Origin: a virus
Direction: 5' to 3' (one strand)
IMG/VR virus record: IMGVR_UViG_3300030390_002035
Span: 1 to 47,234 of that record
DNA length: 47,234 bases
Shown here: piece after piece, positions 14,201-21,201 of the stretch
How the letters are laid out: every line of letters starts with the position of its first letter
Numbering within the stretch: position 1 is the first letter of the stretch
Position numbers and translations under genes: made by a program
Notes under the pieces: model-generated
What the model was told of the DNA's origin: nothing
Database searches by the model: none
The model's input: only the letters and a program-made list of their open reading frames with translations

Positions 14201-16647
14201 CAAGCGGCTCTTCAGGAACAAGCGGAACTTCAGGTTCAAGTGGAACAAGCGGTAATTCAGGTAGTTCTGGTTCATCGGGTTCTAGTGGTAATTCAGGTTC
14301 ATCAGGAACAAGTGGTTCTTCAGGAGCAAGTGGTTCATCAGGAACAAGCGGCTCATCAGGTACATCAGGTAACTCAGGTTCTTCTGGTTCAAGTGGAAGT
14401 TCAGGTAACTCAGGTTCATCAGGTACATCAGGGTCTTCAGGTAATTCAGGTTCATCAGGAACAAGTGGCTCATCAGGTACATCAGGTAACTCAGGTTCTT
14501 CTGGTTCAAGTGGCTCAAGTGGCTCAAGTGGCTCATCAGGTTCAAGTGGTACAACATCAATTACAAATAATGTTAATGATAGAGTATTAACAGCTACTGG
14601 GACATCTACAATTAATGGTGAAGCATGTTTAACATTTGATGGTAGTACACTTACAGCACAAAATTCACGTATAGACTTTGGAAAGGACAATATACAATTA
14701 GGTACATTAAGTTCTATATTAGGTGGAGAACTTAATAAAGTAATTCTGGGCGCTAGCCATACTACAATAGGAGGTGGTTTTAAAAATACAGCATCAAATT
14801 CAAGTACAGATTGTGCTTTTATAGGAGGAGGATGTGGTAATAAAGTATGTAATGCTTATAATGTAGTAGTAGGTGGTCAAAATAATAAAGCTGCAAGTAA
14901 TTATGCAGCTGTAGTCGGTGGTGCTAATAACTCAAGTATAGCATGTCATGGATTTATAGGAGCAGGTTCTGGTAATACTCTTAGTCTTGGTTGTGCAACA
15001 TCATTACTTGGAGGCTGTAGTAACACAATTGATGGTAGTGTTAACTGCTCAGTTTTATTAGGAGGTAAAGAAAATTGCATGTTTGATGGTGGTGGTTTGC
15101 CTGCTTCTTGTACCCATTATGCTTTTATAGGTACTGGTTGTAAAAATCAAATAAATACAGCAAGTTTTCAAGCTTGTTTTTCAACAATATTAAATGGATC
15201 CCATAATGAAAATCACTGTAATTTTTCTTTTATAGGAGGAGGAACAAAAAATACTTCATCTACAAGTTTTAGTGCAATTTTAGGTGGAGAACGAAATTCA
15301 ATAACAACTGAAGGGTGTGGAAAATGTTGTACTGGAAACAATTTTATTGGGGTAGGATTTCAAAATAGCATTCAGGGTGAACATCATGGAGGTGCAATTC
15401 TTAGTGGTATCTTTAATTGTATTACTGGTTCTATGGGTACTTGTGTTAATGTTATACCTTGTAATAATACAATAGTATCTGGTCAAAGTAATACTATCCG
15501 AGTTACTCAAAGAACCAACCATAATGTTATTGGTGGAGGTAGGCTTAATGTTATATGTTCTATTGGGGCTTGTGATAATAACGAATATATCTCCCCAGGA
15601 AATAATACAATAGGAGGAGGTAATGGCAATAAGATTTTTGTTTGCTCTAGAGCAGCATTTGGTACTCAAGGGGCTGCAGGAGGTAATGTTATTAATGGAG
15701 GTTTATCTAATAAAATTTGCTGTGCTAGTCACAGTCTTATAGCTGGGGGTGGTGTTAATTGCATAATATGCTGTGGATGGAACAATAATATAGGAGGTGG
15801 TCAATATAATATAATATGTAACCAAGCGGGTAGTTCTATTCTTGGAGGCTGTTCTAATACAATTTGTGCAGTTGGGGCTATACAAGATCAACATCATACT
15901 AATACTATTGTAGGTGGGAATTCAAATTCAATAGGAGCTGGTGATGGTTGTGCAATCCAAAACACAGTTGGAGGTGGTTCAGGTAATAAAATTTGTTGTT
16001 GTGGTGTTGCTAATTTTGTAGCAGGATGTAATAATTGTTTAGGTGCTGGTAGTAGTACTAATAATTCACGATTTTCAGCAGTATTTGGGTGTAATAATAA
16101 AACTTGTGCAGACCATAATTTAATGGCAGGGTATAATAATACTATAGCATCGAGTTATGATAGAACAGCTATTTTAGGTACTTATGGTAAAACTGCAACT
16201 GCAAACGATCAATTAATGGTTTGCTGTATTTGTGCTTTTGGATCTTTAAGTAAAGCTTCTGGTACATTTACAATTGATCATCCAAACCCAAGTAAAACAG
16301 AAACACATCATTTAAAGCATAGTTTTGTTGAATCACCAACAGCTGGGGATAATGTATATAGATGGGAAGTTGATATTGATGATACACTTCAAGGTGAAAT
16401 AATCCTCCCAGAATATTACAGATATTTAAATGAAAACTCTCAAGTATGGATTAATCCTGTAAATAATTTAGGTAGAGCATTTGGTATAGTAAATATTAGT
16501 GCAACAAAAGTAAAAATAACAACATCAGATCCTGGGAAATTTAATATATTAGTTATTGGAACTAGAAAAGATAAAGCAGCAGTTGAAGCTTGGAAAGGTG
16601 TTGAAGTTAAAAAAACAAAAGAAGAAAAACTTAATTATAAAGGTTAA
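11233..16647 (+). CDS. Giant tail fibre, 1804 aa
   Basis: This is the largest gene in the window. In order: N-terminal attachment domain (residues 1-48, NWKKVIISGS) shared with the fibre at 9604; a shaft of about 180 Gly-X-Y triplets; a non-repetitive domain of about 125 residues (GATFNYTFESNTNIGQDPGA onward); a second shaft of about 130 triplets; a module VLTATG...CLTFDGSTL; a solenoid of about 27 copies of (I/V/L)xGGxxN(x)I, similar to YadA-type trimeric beta-roll heads and holding about 40 cysteines; and a C-terminal domain starting SGTFTIDHPNPSKTETHHL, a type found at the end of marine phage structural proteins. It is probably the main receptor-binding or long tail fibre. The shafts contain no proline. 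Confidence 0.88.
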   Translation: MPNWKKVIISGSNAELNDLKLTGLSTQGSENTTLVINSSGEIGTRENAASSGTSGSSGSSGSDGSSGTSGSSGTSGSSGSSGSDGSSGTSGSSGSDGSSGTSGSSGTSGSSGSSGSDGSSGTSGSSGNDGSSGTSGSDGSSGTSGSSGTSGISGSSGTSGSSGNDGSSGTSGSSGTSGIDGTSGTSGSSGTSGTSGSSGTSGNSGSSGTSGSSGSDGSSGTSGSSGSDGSSGTSGSSGTSGADGSSGTSGSSGSDGSSGTSGSSGTSGADGSSGTSGSSGSDGSSGTSGSSGSDGSSGTSGSDGSSGTSGSSGSDGSSGTSGSSGSDGSSGTSGSSGSDGSSGTSGSSGTSGADGSSGTSGSSGSDGSSGTSGSDGSSGTSGSSGNSGTSGSSGTSGSDGSSGTSGSSGLSGTSGSSGNSGSSGTSGSDGSSGTSGSDGSSGTSGSSGVSGTSGSSGNSGSSGTSGNSGSSGTSGSDGSSGTSGSSGTSGVSGSSGTSGSDGSSGTSGSSGTSGNSGSSGTSGSDGSSGTSGSSGSSGTSGSSGTSGNSGSSGSSGSSGTSGSSGTSGNSGSSGSSGSSGSSGSSGQDGNFGGATFNYTFESNTNIGQDPGAGDIRLNNSTQNAATISAISQTTEDGDDIQSFLESIDASTSAVKGHMRLADKFAAENFILFAISNLTDQGTYWTINISEEASSAASPFSANEEIIASFALVGDRGDDGSSGSSGSSGSSGSSGSSGSSGSSGSSGSSGTSGSSGTSGNSGSSGTSGNSGSSGTSGSSGSSGTSGSSGTSGVSGSSGTSGSSGTSGNSGSSGTSGNSGSSGTSGSSGTSGSSGSSGTSGSSGTSGNSGSSGSSGSSGNSGSSGSSGSSGTSGSSGTSGSSGTSGNSGSSGTSGNSGSSGTSGSSGTSGNSGSSGTSGNSGSSGTSGSSGNSGSSGSSGSSGNSGSSGTSGTSGSSGTSGSSGTSGNSGSSGSSGSSGNSGSSGSSGSSGTSGSSGTSGTSGSSGTSGNSGSSGSSGSSGNSGSSGTSGSSGASGSSGTSGSSGTSGNSGSSGSSGSSGNSGSSGTSGSSGNSGSSGTSGSSGTSGNSGSSGSSGSSGSSGSSGSSGTTSITNNVNDRVLTATGTSTINGEACLTFDGSTLTAQNSRIDFGKDNIQLGTLSSILGGELNKVILGASHTTIGGGFKNTASNSSTDCAFIGGGCGNKVCNAYNVVVGGQNNKAASNYAAVVGGANNSSIACHGFIGAGSGNTLSLGCATSLLGGCSNTIDGSVNCSVLLGGKENCMFDGGGLPASCTHYAFIGTGCKNQINTASFQACFSTILNGSHNENHCNFSFIGGGTKNTSSTSFSAILGGERNSITTEGCGKCCTGNNFIGVGFQNSIQGEHHGGAILSGIFNCITGSMGTCVNVIPCNNTIVSGQSNTIRVTQRTNHNVIGGGRLNVICSIGACDNNEYISPGNNTIGGGNGNKIFVCSRAAFGTQGAAGGNVINGGLSNKICCASHSLIAGGGVNCIICCGWNNNIGGGQYNIICNQAGSSILGGCSNTICAVGAIQDQHHTNTIVGGNSNSIGAGDGCAIQNTVGGGSGNKICCCGVANFVAGCNNCLGAGSSTNNSRFSAVFGCNNKTCADHNLMAGYNNTIASSYDRTAILGTYGKTATANDQLMVCCICAFGSLSKASGTFTIDHPNPSKTETHHLKHSFVESPTAGDNVYRWEVDIDDTLQGEIILPEYYRYLNENSQVWINPVNNLGRAFGIVNISATKVKITTSDPGKFNILVIGTRKDKAAVEAWKGVEVKKTKEEKLNYKG
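11380..12999 (+). repeat. Giant fibre shaft 1, about 180 Gly-X-Y triplets
   Basis: About 1.6 kb of nine-base units encode Gly-Ser-Ser, Gly-Thr-Ser, Gly-Ser-Asp, Gly-Ala-Asp, Gly-Asn-Ser and similar. Longer supra-units recur nearly identically (for example the stretch with GADGSSGTSGSSGSDGSSG at several places), consistent with recombinational expansion. Confidence 0.9.
13369..14550 (+). repeat. Giant fibre shaft 2, about 130 Gly-X-Y triplets
   Basis: This is the second run of nine-base units. It differs in composition from shaft 1: Gly-Asn-Ser is common and Gly-Ser-Asp is absent after the first triplets, so the two shafts have evolved separately. Confidence 0.9.
14716..16200 (+). repeat. 27-copy cysteine-rich solenoid repeats
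   Basis: About 27 degenerate units of 15-25 residues have the core (I/V/L/F)(I/L/V)xGGxxNxI, for example ILGGELNKV, TIGGGFKNT, FIGGGCGNKV and TVGGGSGNKI. By hand count about 40 Cys fall in this region, several as CC or CCC. Confidence 0.8.
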
Positions 16648-16650
16648 TTT

Positions 16651-16668
16651 AATATTTATAGTAAAATA
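16651..16668 (+). promoter_or_regulatory. Putative late promoter
   Basis: AATATTTATAGTAAAATA is a late motif with one change (AGT for AAC/AAT), about 20 bases before the ATG at 16672. Confidence 0.6.
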
Positions 16669-16671
16669 CAA

Positions 16672-16980
16672 ATGACACATACTTGGAAAATTTACGATCT
16701 TAAAAGAACAATTTCAACTGGAGTAGTTACTGAAGTAACATATGCTTGCGAGTCAGAAGATAGTGGGTATCCATCTAGAAGTATTGGATCCTTTAATATT
16801 TCTGGTAATCCTACTGACGCTGGATTTATTAATTATGAAGAATTAACAGAAGCTAATATTTTAGGGTGGTTAGATGCTAATGTTAATAAACAAACTTTTG
16901 AAGATAAAAATTCATTAAAAATTCAAAGTATAATTGATAGTATTGCTGCCCAAACAGAAAAAAATGGTACTCCTTGGTAA
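16672..16980 (+). CDS. Conserved phage hypothetical protein (102 aa)
   Basis: The protein begins MTHTWKIYDLKRTISTGVVTEVTY and continues with a beta-rich domain (ACESEDSGYPSRSIGSFNIS) and a helical C-terminus (EANILGWLDANVNKQTFEDK, then KIQSIIDSIAAQ). Small proteins starting THTWKI are common in marine myoviruses beside fibre genes; the function is not known to me. With its own late-type motif and its place at the end of the fibre region it may be a small virion or fibre-assembly protein. It ends in a possible hairpin and is the last gene before the sugar module. Confidence 0.72.
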   Translation: MTHTWKIYDLKRTISTGVVTEVTYACESEDSGYPSRSIGSFNISGNPTDAGFINYEELTEANILGWLDANVNKQTFEDKNSLKIQSIIDSIAAQTEKNGTPW

Positions 16981-16995
16981 TATAGTTAGGAGTAC
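16967..16995 (+). terminator. Possible weak terminator or stabilising hairpin
   Basis: GTACTCCT (16967-16974) pairs perfectly with AGGAGTAC (16988-16995) across a 13-base loop containing the stop codon. Only a short TTAAATTAGTTT follows, so termination may be weak. It divides the fibre region from the sugar module. Confidence 0.4.
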
Positions 16996-17000
16996 TTAAA

Positions 17001-17040
17001 TTAGTTTCGTATATTAGTTCTAACATAAAAATAGTTATAA
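17001..17040 (+). promoter_or_regulatory. Putative non-late promoter of the sugar module
   Basis: TTAGTTTCGTATATTAG (17001-17017), with downstream AGTTATAA just before the ATG, is shared almost base for base with the region ahead of the SSB gene, and its core TTTCGTATATT with the region ahead of the DNA polymerase. TATATTAG resembles a Bacteroidota -7 element (TAnnTTTG). It is probably an early or middle promoter. Confidence 0.5.
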
Positions 17041-17919
17041 ATGAATATTATATTTCAAATAGATGGTGGTTTAGGTAAAAACATTCTAGCTACAGCTATA
17101 ATTAAAGTTATTAAAAAAAGATACAAAAACTCTAATTTAATAATAGTAACAGGATTCCCGGATGTATTTTTAAATAATCCGGATGTTTTTGAGGTTTATA
17201 AACTTGAACAAATACATGGTTTTTATCTTAAATTTATTAAAGATCAAAAATGTAAAGTATTTGTAACAGACCCATATAGAACTTCTGATTTTATATTAGA
17301 TAAACCTATATCTTTATTAAAAACTTGGTGTGAATTATATGGATTAAGATATAATAATGAACAACCCCAAATATATCTTACCCAACCAGAAATAGATTAT
17401 TTTACCCCTTATTATAAAACAGAAAAACCTATATTAGCAATACAACCAAATGGTGGTCCTGCTGGTTTAAACTACCAATATTCTTGGACTAGAGATATCC
17501 CTGAACCTACTATACTAGAATTAATAGAACATTATAAAAATGATTATACTATAATTCATATAAAAAGAGAAGATCAAAAAATGTATCCTGATACAATGCA
17601 AGCATTAGATGGGTTTAGAAGTATAGCTATATTATTACAAATGTCAGATAAAAGATTACTTATTGATTCTTTTGCCCAACATCTGTCAGCTGCTCTAAAC
17701 AAAAAGTCTACAGTATGTTGGCCAAATACTAAACCAGAAATATTTGGTTATAAATTACATGATAATATTAAAGCAAACCCAATTACAGGTACTCCAAATC
17801 TTACAAATGCTATGTATGGGCCTTATAATTTTTCAGAAGAAATATCTACAATCCCTTATAAAGATTTAAAAGATATATTTAATACAGATAAAATTATTAC
17901 TTCAATAAATAACCAATAA
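17041..17919 (+). CDS. Glycosyltransferase family 9-like protein
   Basis: This 292-aa protein resembles heptosyltransferase-type (GT9, GT-B fold) enzymes that transfer a sugar from a nucleotide donor. The N-terminus IIFQIDGGLGKNILATAII is the first Rossmann strand and helix of the family. NLIIVTGFPDVFLNNPDV matches the usual 'predicted position' strand. The second domain begins LAIQPNGGPAG and contains the conserved order of RDIP, HIKREDQ and LIDSFAQHLSAALNKKSTV, where GT9 members have the donor-site DSGxxHLAAAL pattern. Here DSFAQHLSAAL replaces it, so the active site is slightly altered. It is the first gene of a coupled module; its stop shares a base with the next start (TAATG). Confidence 0.75.
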   Translation: MNIIFQIDGGLGKNILATAIIKVIKKRYKNSNLIIVTGFPDVFLNNPDVFEVYKLEQIHGFYLKFIKDQKCKVFVTDPYRTSDFILDKPISLLKTWCELYGLRYNNEQPQIYLTQPEIDYFTPYYKTEKPILAIQPNGGPAGLNYQYSWTRDIPEPTILELIEHYKNDYTIIHIKREDQKMYPDTMQALDGFRSIAILLQMSDKRLLIDSFAQHLSAALNKKSTVCWPNTKPEIFGYKLHDNIKANPITGTPNLTNAMYGPYNFSEEISTIPYKDLKDIFNTDKIITSINNQ

Positions 17920-18350
17920 TGGTATACTGGTTTACAGGTCAACCCTCTCATGGTAAGACCGTTTTAGCAAATTTACTTCAACAAGAATTAGGTAACATAC
18001 CTTATAGGATAGATGGGGATGATATGAGAGATTTATTTTCTAATAAAGATTATTCAATTAAAGGTAGAGTAGAAAATGTAGGAACAGCACAACGTATTGC
18101 TCATTATCTACATAATCAAGGTAATGATGTTATTGTATCTTTAGTATCCCCTTACTTAGATCAAAGAGAAGATTTTAAAACTCTTCTTGGTAAAAATATA
18201 AAAGAAATTTATGTACATACATCAGAACCAAGAGAACGTGACCATTGGAAAGCTATTGCGTATATTGGTCCCCAAGAAAATTATATTAATATAGATACTA
18301 CAGATGATACACCTGAAGAATCTTTGAAAAAAATCTTAAATCAAATATGA
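17919..18350 (+). CDS. Adenylylsulfate kinase-like P-loop kinase
   Basis: This 143-aa protein has Walker A GQPSHGKT at residues 7-14 and the APS-kinase-type IDGDDMRDLF at 31-40. Then come RVENVGTAQRIAHYL and VIVSLVSPYLDQREDF, which match the conserved VRRxAEIAxLL and ALISPxxxxR parts. CysC phosphorylates adenylylsulfate to PAPS, the sulfate donor. It is shorter than bacterial CysC (about 180-200 aa), losing the C-terminal part, so another small phosphoryl acceptor cannot be excluded. Next to a nucleotidylyltransferase, a DUF2061-like gene and glycosyltransferases, it most likely serves to activate or modify a surface sugar. The next gene overlaps it by 4 bases (ATGA). Confidence 0.8.
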   Translation: MVYWFTGQPSHGKTVLANLLQQELGNIPYRIDGDDMRDLFSNKDYSIKGRVENVGTAQRIAHYLHNQGNDVIVSLVSPYLDQREDFKTLLGKNIKEIYVHTSEPRERDHWKAIAYIGPQENYINIDTTDDTPEESLKKILNQI

Positions 18351-18703
18351 GTAAAAAGTATTCAATGTTTATCGGTCGTTGGCAACCTTGGCACCAAGGA
18401 CATCGTTGGTTAATTGACCAACGTTTAAATGACGGGAAAAACGTATTAATCTGTATTCGAGATGTAGAACCAAATGAAAAACAACCTTGGACCGCTGATG
18501 AAGTAATGTTAAATTTATCTACAGAACTAAAAGATTTACTTAATGAAGGTAAAATTAAAATAATTAAAATACCAGATGTTGAATCTATTAATTATGGTAG
18601 AGGTGTAGGATATGAAGTAATAGAACATATTCCACCTGAAGATATAAAAGAAATATCTGCTACTAAAATTAGATCTAAAATGAGAAAAGATGGTAAGTTA
18701 TAA
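18347..18703 (+). CDS. Cytidylyl/adenylyltransferase-like protein
   Basis: This 118-aa enzyme of the nucleotidylyltransferase superfamily has the N-terminal MFIGRWQPWHQGHRWLI with the HxGH nucleotide-binding motif (H16-H19). The C-terminal ISATKIRS at 103-110 is the family's ISxTxIR motif. Such enzymes form CDP- or ADP-linked products (glycerol, ethanolamine, heptose, NMN). The substrate cannot be told from sequence; in a sugar module an activated sugar or alditol donor is likely. It overlaps the kinase gene by 4 bases and the next gene by 14 bases, so the four genes from 17041 form one translational unit. Confidence 0.8.
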   Translation: MSKKYSMFIGRWQPWHQGHRWLIDQRLNDGKNVLICIRDVEPNEKQPWTADEVMLNLSTELKDLLNEGKIKIIKIPDVESINYGRGVGYEVIEHIPPEDIKEISATKIRSKMRKDGKL

Positions 18704-18908
18704 AAGACATATTGCAAAAACAATATCATGGAGAATAGTAGGATCAATCGATACAATTATAATATCAGGATTAATAACTGGTTCTTGGGAAGCAGGTTTA
18801 ACTATAGGAGGAATAGAAATTATTTCTAAAATGGTATTATACTTCCTTCATGAAAGACTTTGGTATAAATTTAGTAAATTTGGGGTAAATGGGAAAACAA
18901 AAAATTAA
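18690..18908 (+). CDS. DUF2061-like small membrane protein
   Basis: This 72-aa protein has the DUF2061 pattern: KRHIAKTISWRIVGSIDTIII, then GLITGSWEAGLTIGGIEI and ISKMVLYFLHERLWYK. Two hydrophobic segments (about residues 16-30 and 33-52) suggest an inner-membrane hairpin. DUF2061 genes in bacteria often adjoin cysC-type sulfate-activation genes, and here the APS-kinase-like gene is two genes away. The function is not established; a membrane scaffold or transporter element for the modification pathway is possible. It overlaps both neighbours, by 14 and 20 bases. Confidence 0.85.
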   Translation: MVSYKRHIAKTISWRIVGSIDTIIISGLITGSWEAGLTIGGIEIISKMVLYFLHERLWYKFSKFGVNGKTKN

Positions 18909-21189
18909 AGTATATGCACATGGTTCATATATAGGTCCTACAGGATATAATAACCATACAAGAGAATTTTTTAGGGGGTTATCTAAACTTAATCCTATAA
19001 AAGTAAAAAATTTTACTATTGGTAAATCTTGGGAAGGTTATAATGATGAATGTCATAATAAAGAACAATATATAGATGATATAGATAAAAAATTGTTAGT
19101 AGAACAATCTTTATGGGAAGGTGGGTTTGGAAACATACTTACTTCTAAACCTATATATAAAAATCATCCTAATATTTTTAAACATGATGTTAATATTATA
19201 TTAGCAGAAGTAGATCATCACTTTTTTTATCAAAAATATGATGGTCCTAAAATAGCATACACCGTATGGGAAACAACAAGATATCCAAAATCTTTTTATG
19301 ATAGACTAGAATTATGTGATCAAATATGGGTTGCTTCTAATTGGCAAAGAAATTGTAGTATAGAACAAGGGATGGATCCTAACAAAGTTAAAGTAATTCC
19401 TGAAGCTGTTAATAGTAGTATTTTTTACCCTAATAGTAAATCTACACTCCCTGAATATGAAGATAATAGATTTAAATTTTTAATATTTGGTAGATGGGAT
19501 TATCGAAAATCAACCAAAGAAATAATATCAGCATTTTTACAAGAATTTGATAAGAATGAACCTGTAGATTTAGTATTATCTGTTGATAATGTTTTTGCTA
19601 AAGATGGTTTTAAAAGTACAGAAGAAAGATTAAAGCATTATAATTTAGAAGACCCCAGATTAAAAATAAAACATTTCCCTACTAGAGAAGAATATATTAA
19701 ATATTTACAAAAAGGTCATATATTTTTATCTTGTGCAAGAGCAGAAGGATGGAATTTACCTCTAATTGAAGCTATGGCTTGTGGTACTCCTTCTATTTAT
19801 TCTAATTGTAGTGCACAATTGGAATTTGCTGAGGGAAAAGGACTCCCAGTAAAAATTAAAGGAACAACCCCAGCTATAGGTGGAGAATATGTCCCATATT
19901 CACAATCTGAATTATCTGGGGAATTTTACGAACCTGACTTTGAGGATTTAAAAAAAGTAATGAGAGATGCCTATGTAAATTATAAAAAGTATAAAAAAAT
20001 AGCATTAAAAGAATCTAAAGAAATATCTAAACAGTTTACTTGGGAAAATGCTGCTAAAATAGCAAATAAAGAAATAACTAATTTTGTTAATAATTTACCA
20101 CCCAACAGAATTGAACTAAATTTTGATAAAGGACCTAAAGTAGAAATAGTAGGTTCTCAACTTAAAGAATATAAAGTAGAATTTATTAATGGGTTTAATA
20201 ACCAAATAGAACACTCAGCTACTATTAAAAATGGTATGTGGACTAAATGTAGTAAAGAATATTATATTCCTTGGATAATTAAAATAGATGGTGAAATAGT
20301 ACATAAATTTAATGTAGAAGGTAAAAAAGTTAAAATTAGTTTTGATTCCAAATCCGTAGGTGATACTTTAGCCTGGATGCCTCATGTGTTAGAGTTTCAA
20401 AAAATCTATAATTGTAGAGTATGTGTTAGTTCATTTCATAATGAATGGTTTAAAAAATTAGAAGTATACAAAGATATTAAATTTATAAAACCAGATACTT
20501 CTTATAAGGCATACGTTCAATATAAAATAGGATGGTTTAAAACTAATGGAAAATGGGATAATGGTTTAAAAAATCCTATTCAAGCTAATACAATTCCTTT
20601 AATAAAATCAATAACAGATATTTTAAATGTTCCTTATAGGGAATTAAATCATGGTATAGACTTTAAACCTAGTAAAAGACCAATAAAAGAAAAATACATA
20701 TGTATTGGTCCAAGGTCAACAGCAGGAATTAAAGAATGGCCCTATGAAAATTGGAAAGAATTAGCTACTAAATTAAGTAAAAAGGGATATAAAATAGTTA
20801 ATTTATCTTATGAAGGATTTGAAGGTAAAAATATTATAAATAAAAAAGAATTAGATTGGCCTAATACATGGAATTACATGCACCATGCAGAAGTATTTAT
20901 AGGATTAGGATCTGGTTTATCTTGGGTAAATTGGGCATTAAATAAACATACTATAATGATAAATAATTTTATCCCTTATGGTTATGAATTTACTAATAAT
21001 TTAACTAAAATAGAAAACCACTCAGTAAATAATAATATATGGTCAAACCCTCATTATGTGTTTGATGCTGGAGATTGGGATTGGGATCCAGAATATCAAG
21101 GCACAGAAAAACAACATATAGCTCAAAAGTCAATAACTGTTAAACAAGTTTATACTAGTGTAATAGATTATTTAAAAAATAAAAAATAA
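18889..21189 (+). CDS. Bifunctional glycosyltransferase: GT4 plus TibC-like O-heptosyltransferase
   Basis: This 766-aa protein has two glycosyltransferase units. Residues 1 to about 400 are GT4-like (GT-B): PEAVNSSIFYP, FKFLIFGRWDYRKSTKEII, and EGWNLPLIEAMACGTPSI near 286-303 with the EX7E-type pattern. From about 480 the sequence changes to a pattern I recognise from autotransporter strand-loop-strand O-heptosyltransferases (TibC/AAH): SFDSKSVGDTLAWMPHV, the VCVSSFHNEWF strand, ICIGPRSTAGIKEWPYENW, and GLGSGLSWVNWALNKHTIM near 672-690. TibC enzymes put heptose on Ser of repeat adhesins. Fusion of both units suggests sequential sugar additions. The target could be the phage's own Ser-rich fibres or host glycans. 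Confidence 0.82.
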   Translation: MGKQKIKVYAHGSYIGPTGYNNHTREFFRGLSKLNPIKVKNFTIGKSWEGYNDECHNKEQYIDDIDKKLLVEQSLWEGGFGNILTSKPIYKNHPNIFKHDVNIILAEVDHHFFYQKYDGPKIAYTVWETTRYPKSFYDRLELCDQIWVASNWQRNCSIEQGMDPNKVKVIPEAVNSSIFYPNSKSTLPEYEDNRFKFLIFGRWDYRKSTKEIISAFLQEFDKNEPVDLVLSVDNVFAKDGFKSTEERLKHYNLEDPRLKIKHFPTREEYIKYLQKGHIFLSCARAEGWNLPLIEAMACGTPSIYSNCSAQLEFAEGKGLPVKIKGTTPAIGGEYVPYSQSELSGEFYEPDFEDLKKVMRDAYVNYKKYKKIALKESKEISKQFTWENAAKIANKEITNFVNNLPPNRIELNFDKGPKVEIVGSQLKEYKVEFINGFNNQIEHSATIKNGMWTKCSKEYYIPWIIKIDGEIVHKFNVEGKKVKISFDSKSVGDTLAWMPHVLEFQKIYNCRVCVSSFHNEWFKKLEVYKDIKFIKPDTSYKAYVQYKIGWFKTNGKWDNGLKNPIQANTIPLIKSITDILNVPYRELNHGIDFKPSKRPIKEKYICIGPRSTAGIKEWPYENWKELATKLSKKGYKIVNLSYEGFEGKNIINKKELDWPNTWNYMHHAEVFIGLGSGLSWVNWALNKHTIMINNFIPYGYEFTNNLTKIENHSVNNNIWSNPHYVFDAGDWDWDPEYQGTEKQHIAQKSITVKQVYTSVIDYLKNKK

Positions 21190-21201
21190 AATTTTTACTT
21201 A

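Noticed and set aside
11380-14550. CRISPR-like regular repeats
   Set aside because: Units are nine bases, coding and contiguous, with no unique spacers of constant length.
15298-15897. Reverse-strand ORFs inside the solenoid region
   Set aside because: They are shadows of the repeat-coding strand, rich in Thr/Asn/Ile, with no supporting features.
17919-18908. Complete sulfation pathway
   Set aside because: Only an APS-kinase-like gene is visible. No sulfotransferase or ATP sulfurylase is present in the window, so sulfation is not claimed.
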